A stretch of DNA of 64,000 nt, from positions 47,201,712 to 47,265,711 of the forward strand of contig NC_037682.1 in the NCBI RefSeq assembly GCF_003255815.1, read 5' to 3'. The notes beneath the pieces are model-generated. The model saw only the letters and a list, made by a program, of their open reading frames with translations, did no database searches and was not told where the DNA came from. Each line of letters begins with the position of its first letter. Position 1 is the stretch's first letter. Shown here in pieces: positions 11,656-22,892 of the stretch. This stretch comes from Theropithecus gelada. Taxonomy: Eukaryota; Chordata; Mammalia; Primates; Cercopithecidae. Position numbers and translations under genes: made by a program.

Positions 11656-12110
11656 TATGCTGGAAGAGGCTATTCTCTTATCTGCCTTATGGCTGCATCC
11701 CATCAAAGAGAAAACAACTGCCTTCCACCTGCTCCACGAAATCTCATTATATCAGAGAAGATGACTGAGGAATTCAACCACGACTGGATGGACTTTTTCA
11801 AAAGATGACACCTGTTTCTTGGGCTCATTCAAATTTCAAGAGAACCATTTACAAGTTAATTTCTATCCCTCAGGTCCACTCATTCTTCCTAACAATCATT
11901 CATGACTCCAAAAAAATTCCCCATCTTCTACATTCCCCATCTTCTCTTCCCCTATGAAGAATGGTATATAATCACCTGTACCCCATTGGTATTTGGGAAA
12001 TCACTCTCCTGTGATTTTTCCCCGTGCATGTTAAAATAAATGTATATGACTTTTTCTCTTATTAATCTGCCTTTGTCAGTTTATTTTCAGCTGAACTCCG
12101 GAGAGTGAAG
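11650..12110 (+). mobile_element. Class I ERV LTR-like block
   Basis: A TATA-like GGTATATAATC (about 11,964) is followed by AAAATAAATG (about 12,033) and TTATTTTCAGCTGAACTCC, a promoter, poly(A) and U5 layout typical of LTRs. The family is not assigned. Confidence 0.4.
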
Positions 12111-13034
12111 GAAGAAGCTTTTTTTCTTCATTCCTACATAACCCAGGCATTGATCCAGGCAATGAAGATTCAGTGTAAACAACCACCACTAACAAGACCA
12201 TGGCCTTTGGAACCTGTGCTAAGAGGCATGGATGAGCTCCCTCAGCATGTGAATGGAGACTGAAGACAGGTCTGAAGGTTCAGTGTAGGTGTCTCCATTC
12301 TCTAAGAAGTTTGGAGGAGAAGCTGGATACAGCAAAACAGATTGAGAAGGAGCAGCTGTTGGGAAAGGAGAAAAACTAGGAAAGCATGGTGTTCCAGAGT
12401 CCCTGATGGAGCTATTGATTAGTAGTGTCAGATTCTGCTCAGCAGTTGAGGAGTTCACCTTTGGCTTAAGCAACACGGAGTCACTGACTATCTCGTGAAG
12501 GTGGTTGCAGGGGAAGGTCTGGAGAACTAAATGGACCAGTGATAAGAGAGAATGGGAGGTGGTATGATAGGACTCCTGGACACCCCAGGCATCAATCAAA
12601 ACACCACAGACAAGAAGGTGTGGATACAAAAACTAGCAGTTAGAAGAAATAATAGAAAATGAACTCCAACTACTTCTGAAAAAAAAGTAACGAGGGCAAT
12701 TAATACACTGAATAAAGCCTCAATAAGTACAACAGTGTAGTACTGACTTATATATAGAAAAAACGTGATCAGTGGATCCAAATTCTCAGAATTAGATATA
12801 AGTGCATATGAGAATTTTGTATATGATAAAGGTTGTATGTTAACGTAGTAAGTAAAACATGGACTATTCAACAAATGGGATTGGTACAACTGGGTGACCA
12901 TCTAAAACAACATAATGTTGAAAACATACTGTATATACTATGGTAGGACAAATTCCAAATATGCTAAATATTTATCAACAAATAAGGAAAATAATAATAA
13001 TAATAATATTAACGTTATCTGGTGAATCTTTTAT
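12111..13034. other. Unassigned intergenic segment
   Basis: Contains minus-strand frames of 136 and 101 codons (12,629-12,219 and 12,901-12,596) with no signature I recognise. The sequence sits between an LTR-like block and an L1 and may be ERV-derived. Confidence 0.4.
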
Positions 13035-13424
13035 AACTCAGGGTAAGCTGCAACAATATGGATGGAACTGGAGGTCATCATGCTAAGTGAAATCATTCAG
13101 AAACAGAAAGACAAACATCACATGTTCTCATTTATTTGTGGGATCTAAAAATCAAAACAATTGAATTCATGGAGATGGAGAATAGAAGGATGGTTACCAG
13201 AGGCTGGGAAGGGTAGTGGGGAAGGGGAAGTGAGGGGAGGTGAGGATGGTTAATGGGTACAAAAAAATACTTAGTATGAATAAGACCTAGTATTTGATAG
13301 CACAACGGGGGGACTATAGTCAGTAATTTAGTTGTCCATTGTAAAATAACCAAAGGAGTATAACTGGATTGTTTGTAACATAAAGGATAAATGCTTGAGG
13401 GGATGGATACCCAATTTTCCATGA
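13035..13424 (+). mobile_element. L1 3' fragment, sense
   Basis: AATATGGATGGAACTGGAGG, AAGTGAAATCATTCAGAAAC and GGTTACCAGAGGCTGGGAAG are L1 3' UTR/ORF2-end landmarks. It is cut by the following Alu. Confidence 0.75.
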
Positions 13425-13706
13425 TGTGTAATCCCAGCACTTTGGGAGGCTGAGGTGGGCAGATCACTTGAGGTAAGTGGGTTGAGACTAGCCTGGCCAA
13501 CATGGCGAAACCCCATCTCTTTTAAAAATAGAAAAGTTAGGTGGGTGTGGTGTCGTGTGCCTATAATCTTAGCTACTCAGGAGGCTGAGGCAGGGGAAAT
13601 CGCTTGAACCCCGGAGGTGGAGGTTGCAGTGAGCTGAGACCACACCACTGCACTCCAGCCTGGGAGACAGAGTGAGACTCTGTCTCAAACAAACAAACAA
13701 ATAATT
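13425..13706 (+). mobile_element. Alu, 5' truncated
   Basis: Starts at TGTAATCCCAGCACTTTGGG, so about 20 bases of the 5' end are missing. It ends in an (AAAC) tail. Confidence 0.92.
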
Positions 13707-13734
13707 TATAAAATCTGATACTTTTTCACCATGG

Positions 13735-14020
13735 AGTTTCTTATGCAGGAATTTATCTTAGAGATATATTTGTACATGTGCAAGAGACATATGTCCAAGG
13801 TTAATAAATTCATCATTATTTGCAATATCAAAAGGTTAATAGCTGTCAAACAGCCATTTATATTGTATAAATTATGGTCCATCCATACAATGAAATACTG
13901 TGTAGCTGTAAAAAAAAAAAAAAAAAAAAAAAGCAAGCCTAATATGGAAAGACTTCCAATAAATAGTAAGCTTAAACGAAAGTACAGAATAATACATATT
14001 TGTATGAAAAAAGAGATTTT
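13735..14020 (+). mobile_element. Old L1M fragment, sense, with A23 run
   Basis: Contains TTTGCAATATCAAAAGG, CATCCATACAATGAAATACT and an A run at 13,910-13,932, like the L1ME 3' region. Confidence 0.6.
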
Positions 14021-14547
14021 ATGCCTTGAAGACCTTCACCCTTGATCTTCTGGTGTTATTCATGTCCTTGTATTCTCCCAGAATCATTACCTCCTCCCAC
14101 TGGTACAGTCAAGTCTTGCTTGTTCTGTCCTTACATTCTTTAGAGAGAAGTCACAAGAGACAAGCAAACATCTCCTTTGCTAATAATGCTGATCACTTCC
14201 TACAATGTAATATCTATGTGCAATTTTTTGGGAAGACCTCCTACCAAACAGGTAAGAATGGAAAGACACAAAGAGAAGAAAGTGGAGAAAGACCTCTGTC
14301 TTCCCACACTGGATTTTGCAAATACAACTCTTCTGTGATACAGGAAACTAAAAAGAGGGAAAAGTGGCAATTAAGAAAAACTGCCAGAAAATAAATACCT
14401 TGATGACCCAATTTGGAAAACTGCTTCTGGATAAGGAAACACTATTACCCAATATGCTAATTTTTAAAATACCCAAAGAATTGAGCAAAAAGGACTTTGG
14501 CAAGGTGGGTTGTTGGATTTAAAACCGTTCTCCCATTAATGCCAAAG

Positions 14548-14635
14548 CCAGCAGAGATACCAACTATAGCTCCATGGCCAGAAGGTACCAGCAGCTTTGC
14601 TTTTACTGAAATTTCAACTGGAGAAAGGTCCACAG
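14548..14635 (+). other. SAA4: Probable SAA4 non-coding exon 1
   Basis: The segment ends GAAAGGTCCACAG|GTGAGG, with the donor GT at 14636. The same CAG|GTGAGG junction closes exon 1 of the SAA2 gene. Joined to exon 2 (15536, CACAATG) it gives a leader like human SAA4 as I remember it. A TATA-like TTTAAAA near 14,518 places the start near 14,548. The start is an estimate and could lie 20-30 bases later. Confidence 0.6.
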
Positions 14636-14988
14636 GTGAGGTTTCTTCCAAGGAGTTATTTCTCTTATTTGACTCTTTTGAGATCCTTTTCTCACATAAT
14701 TGACAAATTTCAATTGGAGAGAAACTGTATTTTCTACCTCATTATAAGGTCAGTGCTGAGGAGAGTAGGAACTAAGGAAATGCTTCTTGATTGACTTTAG
14801 TCTGCTTTATCGGGTGACAAATTGACCACAGACCAAATAACACGTTGGAATTCTCTTATTCTTTCTAGGGATCTGGGCTGAGAATTAAGGGTTTATACTT
14901 CTTCTTAAAACCCATTTCAATCTTTCATGCAGTTGTGATTCTAATACAAACAAATGGAAACAGGGAATTAGTCTTTCAAATTCAGTCC

Positions 14989-15105
14989 TTTGGCTGACGC
15001 AGTGGCTCATGCCTGTAATCCTTTGGGAGGCTGAGGTGGGAAGATTGTTTGAGGCCAGGAGTTCGAGACTAGCCTGGGCCAAACATAGTGAGACCTTGTC
15101 TCTAC

Positions 15106-15139
<34 letters not shown>

Positions 15140-15268
15140 AGCTGAGTGTGATGGTGCACGTTTGTAGTCCTTGCTACTCAGGAGGCTGAGGTGGGAGGAT
15201 CACTTGAGCCCAGAAGGTTGGGGCTGCAGTGAGCCTTAATCGTATCAGTGCACTTTAGCCTGGGCAAC
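14989..15268 (+). mobile_element. Alu in SAA4 intron 1, with purine-rich tail
   Basis: It has an internal A-run of about 33 bases. TTCAGTCCT flanks the Alu plus its tail (near 14,980 and 15,467), showing that the microsatellite is part of the insertion. Confidence 0.92.
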
Positions 15269-15325
15269 AGAAAAAAAAGAAAGAAAGAAAGAAAGAAAGG
15301 AAGGAAGGAACGAACGAACGAACGA

Positions 15326-15364
<39 letters not shown>

Positions 15365-15466
15365 GAAGGAAGGAAGGAAGGAAGGAAGGAAGGAAGGAAG
15401 GAAGGAAGGAGAAAGAAAGAGAAAGAAAGAAAAAGTAAGAAAGAAAGAAAAAAAGGAAAGAAAGAA
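15269..15466. repeat. (GAAA)n/(GAAG)n/(CGAA) compound microsatellite
   Basis: About 200 bp of purine-only tetranucleotides with a short CGAA patch near 15,310. It ends only 70 bp before SAA4 exon 2. Confidence 0.96.
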
Positions 15467-15539
15467 GTTCAGTCCTCAAAACATAGATCTGTGTTTTATT
15501 TACGATTCTCTGCCCCTCTCTTTCTTCCTCTTCAGCACA

Positions 15540-18500
15540 ATGAGGCTTTTCACAGGCATTGTTTTCTGCTCCTTGGTCTTGGGAGTCACCAGTGAAAACT
15601 GGTTTTCGTTTTTCAAGGAGGCTCTCCAAGGTAAGAACTCTGGAGGACGGAGGGCACATACCCAGCATTCATTCTGAGCAGGGGCCACATACTCACTGGA
15701 TATGAGTGCTCCTTAGAGAAGCCACACAGAGGTCAGAGCAGGAGTGTGGGTTTCTGTATCTGTTTCTTCTTCTAGGCTGGTCTGATTTATCACCCTCCCT
15801 TGGGGTTTCCAGACGAGCGGTTAAAGGTGCTTTGGGCCTAGCCTGTACTGTTGGTGTAGAGTGCAGAAGGATAAAGACTTCCAGGGGGTGATCTCCCACT
15901 GTGGAAATTTACAGATGGCAGATTTCTCAGGGCATGATGTTTATTTAGCTCATCCACCTCTGGGAACATACTGAGTTCACAATTATACTCCAGGATTGAG
16001 ACATGCCTAGGAGAGAGTGGAATAATAGTGCTTGCACAGAGAAATCCCATCCTGTTCCCAAGCAAATAGCCAATGCTTGGGATGCAGAGCTTATGAAAAT
16101 TAAGCCCTAACTTATAAATAAATAAAAAGAGCAAATTTCTACTGATTAGCCACAGGAGGGCTGAGATACGGCTGGGAAACTGACTTCTGCCATTCTGGAG
16201 GGGAAATGAATCTTACTGACTAGCTGTTAAAATGGGAAAACTTTGTTGTCAGGTTTTGCAACACTTTGAACTTCATGTGTTGTTATTAATTTTGTAGTTG
16301 AATTTTTTGTAATTTTTCAATTGAAATTTTACAAATTTTCATTTTTTCTGCATTTTGTGCTTTTAAAAATGATATTCTCTAAATAGTTTTTAAAAAGTTT
16401 TAGTAGCATGTGCTAAGTTTTTCTGCACATAGTATAAAGTATCTTTTTCCTTAAGTCATTGTGTTTCAGAATTTGTTGTATGGTTCACCAGCATTTAAAT
16501 TGGCTGGGTGTGTTTGTTTAAAAAGTGCATTCCTGAGCCTCTTCTCATAGTTACTGAGTCAGAATCTTAGAATTGAATTGGGACTAGGAATAGCATTTGA
16601 AAAACTCCCCAGGTTACTTTCAGCACAATACCAATGAGAACAACTGTCTTGGGTTTTTCTGCCACCCAGTGACAGAATCTGTCAGGTGCTTGGAGAAAAC
16701 TCTTGCTAGTCAATCTGGAAAACATAGAATGAACATAAAGCATGCATCAGAGAAAGGACAGTCATTATGCCATGCCAGAGATAAACTATTTGACAAAATT
16801 GCAGACACAAAATAATACATGAAGTTAGTGAGAAATATCCCTTAGAACACAGTACGTGGCCGGGCGCGGTGGCTCAAGCCTGTAATCCCAGCACTTTGGG
16901 AGGCCGAGACGGGCGGATCACGAGGTCAGGAGATCGAGACCATCCTGGCTAACACGATGAAACCCCGTCTCTACTAAAAAATACAAAAAACTAGCCGGGC
17001 GAGGTGGCGGGCGCCTGTAGTCCCAGCTACTCGGGAGGCTGAGGCAGGAGAATGGCATAAACCCGGGAGGTGGAGCTTGCAGTGAGCTGAGATCCGGCCA
17101 CTGTACTCCAGCCTGGGCGACAGAGCGAGACTCCGTCTCAAAAAAAAAAAAAAAAAAAAAAAGAACACAGTACGTAAGTAACAATTAAAACTATTTATCA
17201 CAGCTTTTCTTTTTTCCAAGTGAGTTGGTTTAAAGAACTCAGTAACACGTAAACCACAGCAGAACTCAAAAATATTTATTGATTGAACAACACAGGCACT
17301 GATAGACACTTTCTATAGCTCTTCCTGGCTTAGACCTGTTTCAAACATCTATTTTTCCACTAATCTTTTAAAAAACTTTAAAATGATATATAACTTACAT
17401 ATAGTGCACTGTATAGCTTGATGAGCTTTTTACACATACAAACATCCGTATTACACCATCAGATCAAGATGTCAAACATTTCACGCACCTTGGAAGGGTC
17501 TCTCATGCCCTCTTCCAGTTAACAACCCTCACAAAAGGTAACTCCTATTCTTACCTCTATCATTATTGATTAGTGTCCCTGTCTTTGATCTTTGAATAAA
17601 AGAAATTGTACAGAATATGTCTTTTGTATCTGGCTTTGTTTAACTCAACATTATGACATATTAATATACATGGCAACATTTGTCATGTGTATTAATGTTT
17701 TGTTCTTTTTCATTGCTGCATAGTATTCCATTGTATACTGATATCACAATTTATTTATCTATCCTATGTTATTGGATAATTAGGCTTTTTTAAGTTTTGG
17801 GCTATTATGGATAAACCTGCAATAAACATTGGTGTACGTGTACTTTGGTTTACATAAGCCCTCATTTCTGTTGTAGGTATACACTTAGGAATGGAAGTGT
17901 AGAGTCATCAGGTAGAGTCATGTCAATTTAACTTTTGTAGATACCAGTAGTTTCCCAAAATTGTACCAATTTACACTTCCATGAACAATTATGAGAGCTG
18001 GGCATGATGGCTCACACTCGTAATCCCAGTACTTTGGGAGGCTAAGGCAGGAGGATCACTTGAGGCCAGGAGTTTGAGACCAGCCTCAGCAACAAAATGA
18101 GACCGCATCTCTACCAAAAAAAAAAAAAAAAAAAAAAATTAGCTGGGTGTGTTATCAGGTGCCTGTAGTCCCAGCTGATGGGGGGATCACTTGAGCCCAG
18201 GAGGTCGAGCCTGCAGAAAGCCTTGATCACACCACTGCACTCCAGCCTGGGTCACGAAGGGAGATCCTGACTGAACAAAACAAAAACAAAATCCAAAACA
18301 ATTATGAGAGTTCCAGTTGTTCCACATTTTTGCCCACAGTGTATATTGTCAGTTTAAAAAATTTTTGTCATTCTGTTGGGTGTATAGTGGTATCTTATTG
18401 TCACCACTGCCCTTCACTAATAGGAACAGGAATCCAACTTGCATCAAGTATTCCAATATGCTAGGCATTTTGTGTATGTTACTTCATTTTATCTTCTCCT

Positions 18501-19782
18501 TTAGTCTACCAGGGAGGTAGGTATGAATCCCCCCAATTGAAGAATGTGGAAACTGAAACTTAATTGTCGGGGCAGAGAGTTGAACATTTACATTCATACC
18601 CTTCATGATAAATCTGATTATCCAGGTCCTGTGAAGCTCTCTCAGGTCATTCCACCTCATCACGTACTGCCCATTCCCTCGGCTTTCCTGTGCCATTTAT
18701 GCCCATAACAGTCAGATTTATTCAAGTCCTAGTTGTCCTCAGTCAGCTGGTAAGGATGTATTTTTCTTATGGGCTATGGTAGATGTACAGCCCCCTCCAT
18801 GTCCCTTGTAATGTGTCTGGATCTTACATCTGTAGTACTATTCTCCATTGTGACATTCCTCATATGAGCGTTCCCTCTTTGTACACAGCACACACAGACC
18901 CACGTAAGATGTAGCCTAGGGCATGACAGCTGCCAACCAATTCAATTCAATGTAATGCACGGAAAAGCACCTTCCTTACAGTTACTCAGGAAAGCTGTTC
19001 ACAGGAAGTAATGTTTATCTGTATGTATGATTTCAAAGGATTATTTTGTCAAGGGTCAAAATCTGGAAATCAGTGGAGAATGATCATTTCTACATTTCTC
19101 CAGTATGGCACTAGGTTCATTTTTGTCATTTTTTTTTTTCTTTCCAGGGGCTGGGGACTTGGGTAGAGCCTATTGGAATGTGTTGACATCCAGTCACCAG
19201 AATTCAAAGAGATATTTCTATGCTCAGGGAAACTATGATGCTGCCGAAAGAGGACCTGGGGGTGTCTGGGCTGCTAAACTGATCAGGTAACACAGATTCC
19301 TGGGGACTCCAGTGACAGGCCAGCAGTGCCTATCTGTCTTGAAAGTCAGGAGAACCTGTGGCTCTTTCTCCTCCTCCACATACTCCTGGGGTCTGGGTGG
19401 CTGGCAGAGCCAGAGCAAGGCTGGTGAGGACATGTCTCCTTTCACCCACAAAGGGAAAGTAAGAACCGAGGAGAGGTCTGGAAAGCACACTGTTGCAGGG
19501 GCCGGGTTCAGGGGCTCACACCTGTAGTTCCAAGTCTTTGGGAGGAAGGTGGGAGGATCTCTTGGGCCCAGGGATTTAAGAGCAGCCTGGGTAACATAGC
19601 AAGACCCTTATCTCTACAGAAAATAAAAGAAATTAGCCAGGCATGGTGGCATGCACCTGTAGTCCCAGCTACTCAGGAGGCTGAAGTGGGAGATCCCTTG
19701 AACCCAGGAGGTCGAGGCTGCAGTGACCCATGATCGAGCCACTGCCCTCCAGCCTGGGCAACAGAATGAGACCCTGTCTCCA

Positions 19783-19824
<42 letters not shown>

Positions 19825-20194
19825 GGGAAAGCACTCTGTTGCACAGTGCAGAAAGTACCAGCGGACTTAGGACTTTGCCCAAGAAGATTGATAGCTTTCT
19901 TCCCCTTTCCATGAGTTTTCCGGCCTCCTCTCAGTCGTTCCTTGGGTGGGAGAAGGGGAGGGAGTTAGCAGGTGGAGCTATCTCAGGTGAGTCAAGAGAT
20001 TAATCTCCTGTCTCCTTTCTTTGGGTTGCAGCAGTACCAGGGTCTATCTTCAGGGATTTTTAGACTATTATTTATTTGGAAACAGCAGCACTGTATTGGA
20101 GGACTCGAAGTCCAATGAGAAAGCTGAGGAATGGGGCCGGAGTGGCAAAGACCCTGATCGCTTCAGACCTGACGGCATGCCTAAGAACGACTGA
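15540..20194 (+). CDS. SAA4: Constitutive serum amyloid A4 (3 coding exons)
   Basis: Encodes the constitutively expressed HDL apolipoprotein C-SAA. Coding exons are 15540-15630, 19148-19286 and 20032-20194 (91+139+163 nt, 130 codons plus stop), with canonical splice sites and the same phases as the SAA2 gene. The signal peptide is MRLFTGIVFCSLVLGVTS and the mature chain starts ENWFSFFKEALQG. The SAA4-specific insertion (DYYLFGNSSTV, the reason for 130 rather than 122 residues) is present and includes the Asn-Ser-Ser N-glycosylation sequon. WGRSGKDPDRFRPDG follows. The C-terminus is MPKND; human SAA4 ends LPKKY as I recall, so the last residues have changed. The acceptor at 20031 was chosen because it keeps the human length; a second acceptor lies 3 bases downstream. 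No acute-phase NF-kB box was seen upstream, in keeping with constitutive expression. Confidence 0.95.
16858..17161 (+). mobile_element. Young AluY of Old World monkey type
   Basis: Near-intact, starting GGCCGGGCGCGGTGGCTCAA. It is flanked by a perfect AGAACACAGTACGT duplication (16,844-16,857 and 17,162-17,175). The variants CTCAAGCCTGTAA and GAGATCCGGCCACTG are typical of cercopithecid AluY. It lies in SAA4 intron 2. Confidence 0.95.
17380..18420 (-). mobile_element. Old L1M fragment, antisense, split by an Alu
   Basis: TTCATTGCTGCATAGTATTCC, AAACCTGCAATAAACATTGG and TACACTTAGGAATGG are inverted L1 landmarks. The copy continues after the Alu at 18,298. It lies in SAA4 intron 2. Confidence 0.7.
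17998..18297 (+). mobile_element. Alu in SAA4 intron 2
   Basis: Flanked by ACAATTATGAGAG (17,985-17,997 and 18,298-18,310). Its right arm is shortened. Confidence 0.93.
19494..19782 (+). mobile_element. Alu in SAA4 intron 3
   Basis: Dimer that ends in an (AAT)n tail. Confidence 0.92.
19783..19823. repeat. (AAT)n microsatellite
   Basis: About 13 AAT units in the Alu tail. The poly-N and poly-Y frames across it are artefacts. Confidence 0.97.
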
Positions 20195-20340
20195 GCTTCC
20201 TGCTCCTCTGCTCTCCGGCGACTGGGCTGTGAGCCACACACTTCTCCCCGCAGACAGGGACACAGGTTCACTGAGCTTGGTGTCCCCAGGAACTGGTATA
20301 GGGCACCTAGAGGTGTTCAATAAATGTTTGTCAAATTGAA
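20195..20340 (+). terminator. SAA4: SAA4 3' UTR with poly(A) signal
   Basis: The 3' UTR follows the TGA at 20192-20194. AATAAA lies at 20319-20324, inside a TTCAATAAATG context like that of SAA2. Cleavage is expected about 15-20 bases later. Confidence 0.8.
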
Positions 20341-20834
20341 TTTGTTGATGGAAACTGGGAACATTGAGGCAGACTTTGTGGGAAGAATGGTCATCTGAGG
20401 CCATATGGAAGATAAACAGCACCATGGTAGATGAGCCTGTGACTGGGGGGCCCAAGGACTCCCAGCTGGTCTATAACTATGCAGGCTCCTCACATGACCC
20501 AAGCCAAGCTTCTCTGGTCATTTTCGGCCCCAGCTTCCCCTCCTGAGTAAGCCTAAGCAGGTAAAGCACTGACCATCATCCTGGGCTTCTGAGTGGCTGG
20601 AGTTATGGCTCTGGCACAGCCCTGGGCAGCCTTCTATCAGTCTCCTTTGTAACTCAGATGGGACTTCTACCCCCAAATCCCCACTTCTTCTTTGGGGCCT
20701 CACAGGTTATTTTGTTGCAGTTTCCAGTCGTCTCTGTATACAGACTTTATACTGCCCAATTCATTGCATCCTGTCCACTCTCTGCCTCTAGGCCTTGTCC
20801 CCCAGGGACCTCTTTCCATATCGAGAAGGTACAT

Positions 20835-21135
20835 TGTGGGCTGAGTGCGGTGGTTCACGCCTGTAATCCCAGCACTTTGGGAGGCTGAGGCAGGAGGATC
20901 GCTTGAGCCCAGGAGTTCAAGACCAGCCTAGGCAACACAGTGAAACCTCATCTTTATTAAAAACAAACAAAAAAAAATTAGCCAGGCATGGTGGCATGTG
21001 CCTGTATTCCCAGCTACTTGGGAGACTGAGGCTAGAGTACTGCTTGAGCCCAGGAGGTCAAGGCTGCAGTGAGCTATGATCACTCCATTGTACTCCAGCC
21101 TGTATGACAGAGTGAGACCATGTCTCAATAAAAAG
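20835..21135 (+). mobile_element. Alu
   Basis: Full dimer from GGGCTGAGTGCGGTGG to GTCTCAATAAAAAG. It forms a close inverted pair with the next Alu. Confidence 0.93.
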
Positions 21136-21240
21136 AAGGTACCTTGCTTAGAGAAGCCTAATCCTAGGAGTTCTGTCCTAGAAACTGCTATGTTGGACTC
21201 TGGTTTATTCATTTATTTATTTAGTTATTTATTTAGTTAT

Positions 21241-21533
21241 TTATTTTTTGAGACAGAATCTTTCTCTCTTGCCCAGGCTGGAGTACAGTGGCACCATCTC
21301 AGCTCACTGCAAACTCTGCCTCCTGGGTTTAAGCAATTATCACACCTCAGCCTCCAGAGCAGCTGGGGCCACAGGTGCGCACCACCATGCCCGGCTAATC
21401 TTCGTATTTTTAGTAGAGACCAGGTTTTGCCATGTTGGCCAGGCTGGTGTTGAACTCCTGGCCTCACGTGATCTGCTGCCTTGGCCTCCCAAAGTGCTAG
21501 GATTACAGGCCTGAGCCCCTCTGCCTGGCCGAC
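21241..21533 (-). mobile_element. Alu, antisense
   Basis: Dimer from TTTTTTGAGACAGAATC to CCTCTGCCTGGCC. Confidence 0.93.
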
Positions 21534-21650
21534 TCTGGCTTATCTCTTATCAACACCTGTGCTTCCTCTGACTCAATTTTTAATTTGTCCTGCTCATTTT
21601 ACCTAAGGAATGACTCTCCTGTTGGTTTTCCTTATCTTTATTATCATTGG

Positions 21651-21934
21651 GTTTTTTTTTTTTTTTTTTTTTTTTTTTGAGACAGAGTCTCCTGTCAAGC
21701 AGGTTGGAGTGCAATGGTGCGATCTCAGCTCACTGCAACCTCCGCCTCCTGGGTTCAAGTGATTCTCTCACCTCACCCTCCTGAGCAGCTGGGATTACAG
21801 GCATGGGCCACCACACCTGGCTTTTGTGTTTTTAGTAGAGATGGGGTTTCACCATGTTGGCCGGGCTGGTCCTGAACTCATGGCCTCAGCTGGCCAAAGT
21901 TCTGAGAGTACAGGCCTGAGCCACTGCACCTGGC
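21651..21934 (-). mobile_element. Alu, antisense
   Basis: Starts with a T run of about 26 bases. The right arm has a small deletion near 21,880. Confidence 0.93.
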
Positions 21935-22129
21935 CAGCATCTCATTGGCTTTTCGTTCAGATAAAATTCTACTTCCTGTCCTAAAGGGGAAGTGAGATAT
22001 GTAGATAAACAACACAGTTTAGTAAGAGCCTCAACAGAAGCACACACTGGTGGCAGTCCAAATTTTGCTGGGGTATGGGAAGTCAGCAAATAGTAATTAG
22101 AATAGCTGCCTTTTTAAATTGCAGTTGCA

Positions 22130-22310
22130 AGACTGTGCCCTATACTTTAAATATCTGATTTAAGCTGCAGAGAGGGCTTTGATGTTCTCAGCTGGATAAA
22201 CTGAGTTTTAGAGAGGTATGTGTTTAGGACCTTCTCCAAGGTCACACATGTAACAGTTGCAGAGCCAGGACTACAGGCTGGTTTATCTGACTCCAGAACC
22301 TGTGATACAC
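22130..22310. mobile_element. MIR fragment
   Basis: Contains GGATAAACTGAGTTTTAGAG, CCAAGGTCACACATGTAAC and GACTCCAGAACC, typical MIR landmarks. Confidence 0.65.
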
Positions 22311-22399
22311 TGAACAGGGCCAAGAGATTCAGCAGTGGAGACCCCTTTCTTCTTCTTGGATCTCCAGCACTTGGTTTAAATGGCCAGGAGAGCCCTTAT

Positions 22400-22510
22400 G
22401 CTTGGGGAAATGCCTGACTTGAGAACAGGTACCATATCTTGTTCATCATTGCATGCATAATGCCTAGCAGGGTCCAGGCACTCAGTAGTTGCTTTCTGAA
22501 TTAGATTATC
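22400..22510 (+). mobile_element. L2 fragment
   Basis: Contains GAACAGGTACCATATCTTGTTC and TAATGCCTAGCAGGGTCCAG, like the L2 3' region. Confidence 0.5.
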
Positions 22511-22892
22511 ACATTGAAAACCTATACTTCAACCCACATTACTCTTCACTCTTGCACATTGTCTTCTTCTTCTTAATAGGTCAAACTTGTGGAAAGTATT
22601 GCTCATCTACACACCATTCTTCACTTCTGATCATATGTTAACCCATTCCAGACTGGTTTCTGTCCCCACAACTTCAGCAAAATAACTTTGTCACCACTGA
22701 CCTCCATGCTGCCAAAAACAATGAACATCTCTCTCTTCTCATATCAGTAGCCCTGTGAGCAACATTCAATGCTGTTGCCCTCCCCTTCCTTCCTGATATA
22801 TTTAGTCTCTTGGCTTCATAATACTACTCTTTCCTTTATCAGCTCTAAGTAGCATAATATTACCCTCTACCTCCATTCTCCTTTATTTCCTT

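Noticed and set aside
12219..12629. 136-codon minus-strand frame
   Set aside because: No domain, no codon-usage support and no splice context; it may be old ERV sequence.
14457..14703. Opposed 64- and 68-codon protein-like frames near 14.5 kb
   Set aside because: The position coincides with the inferred SAA4 promoter and non-coding exon 1. No protein family was recognised.
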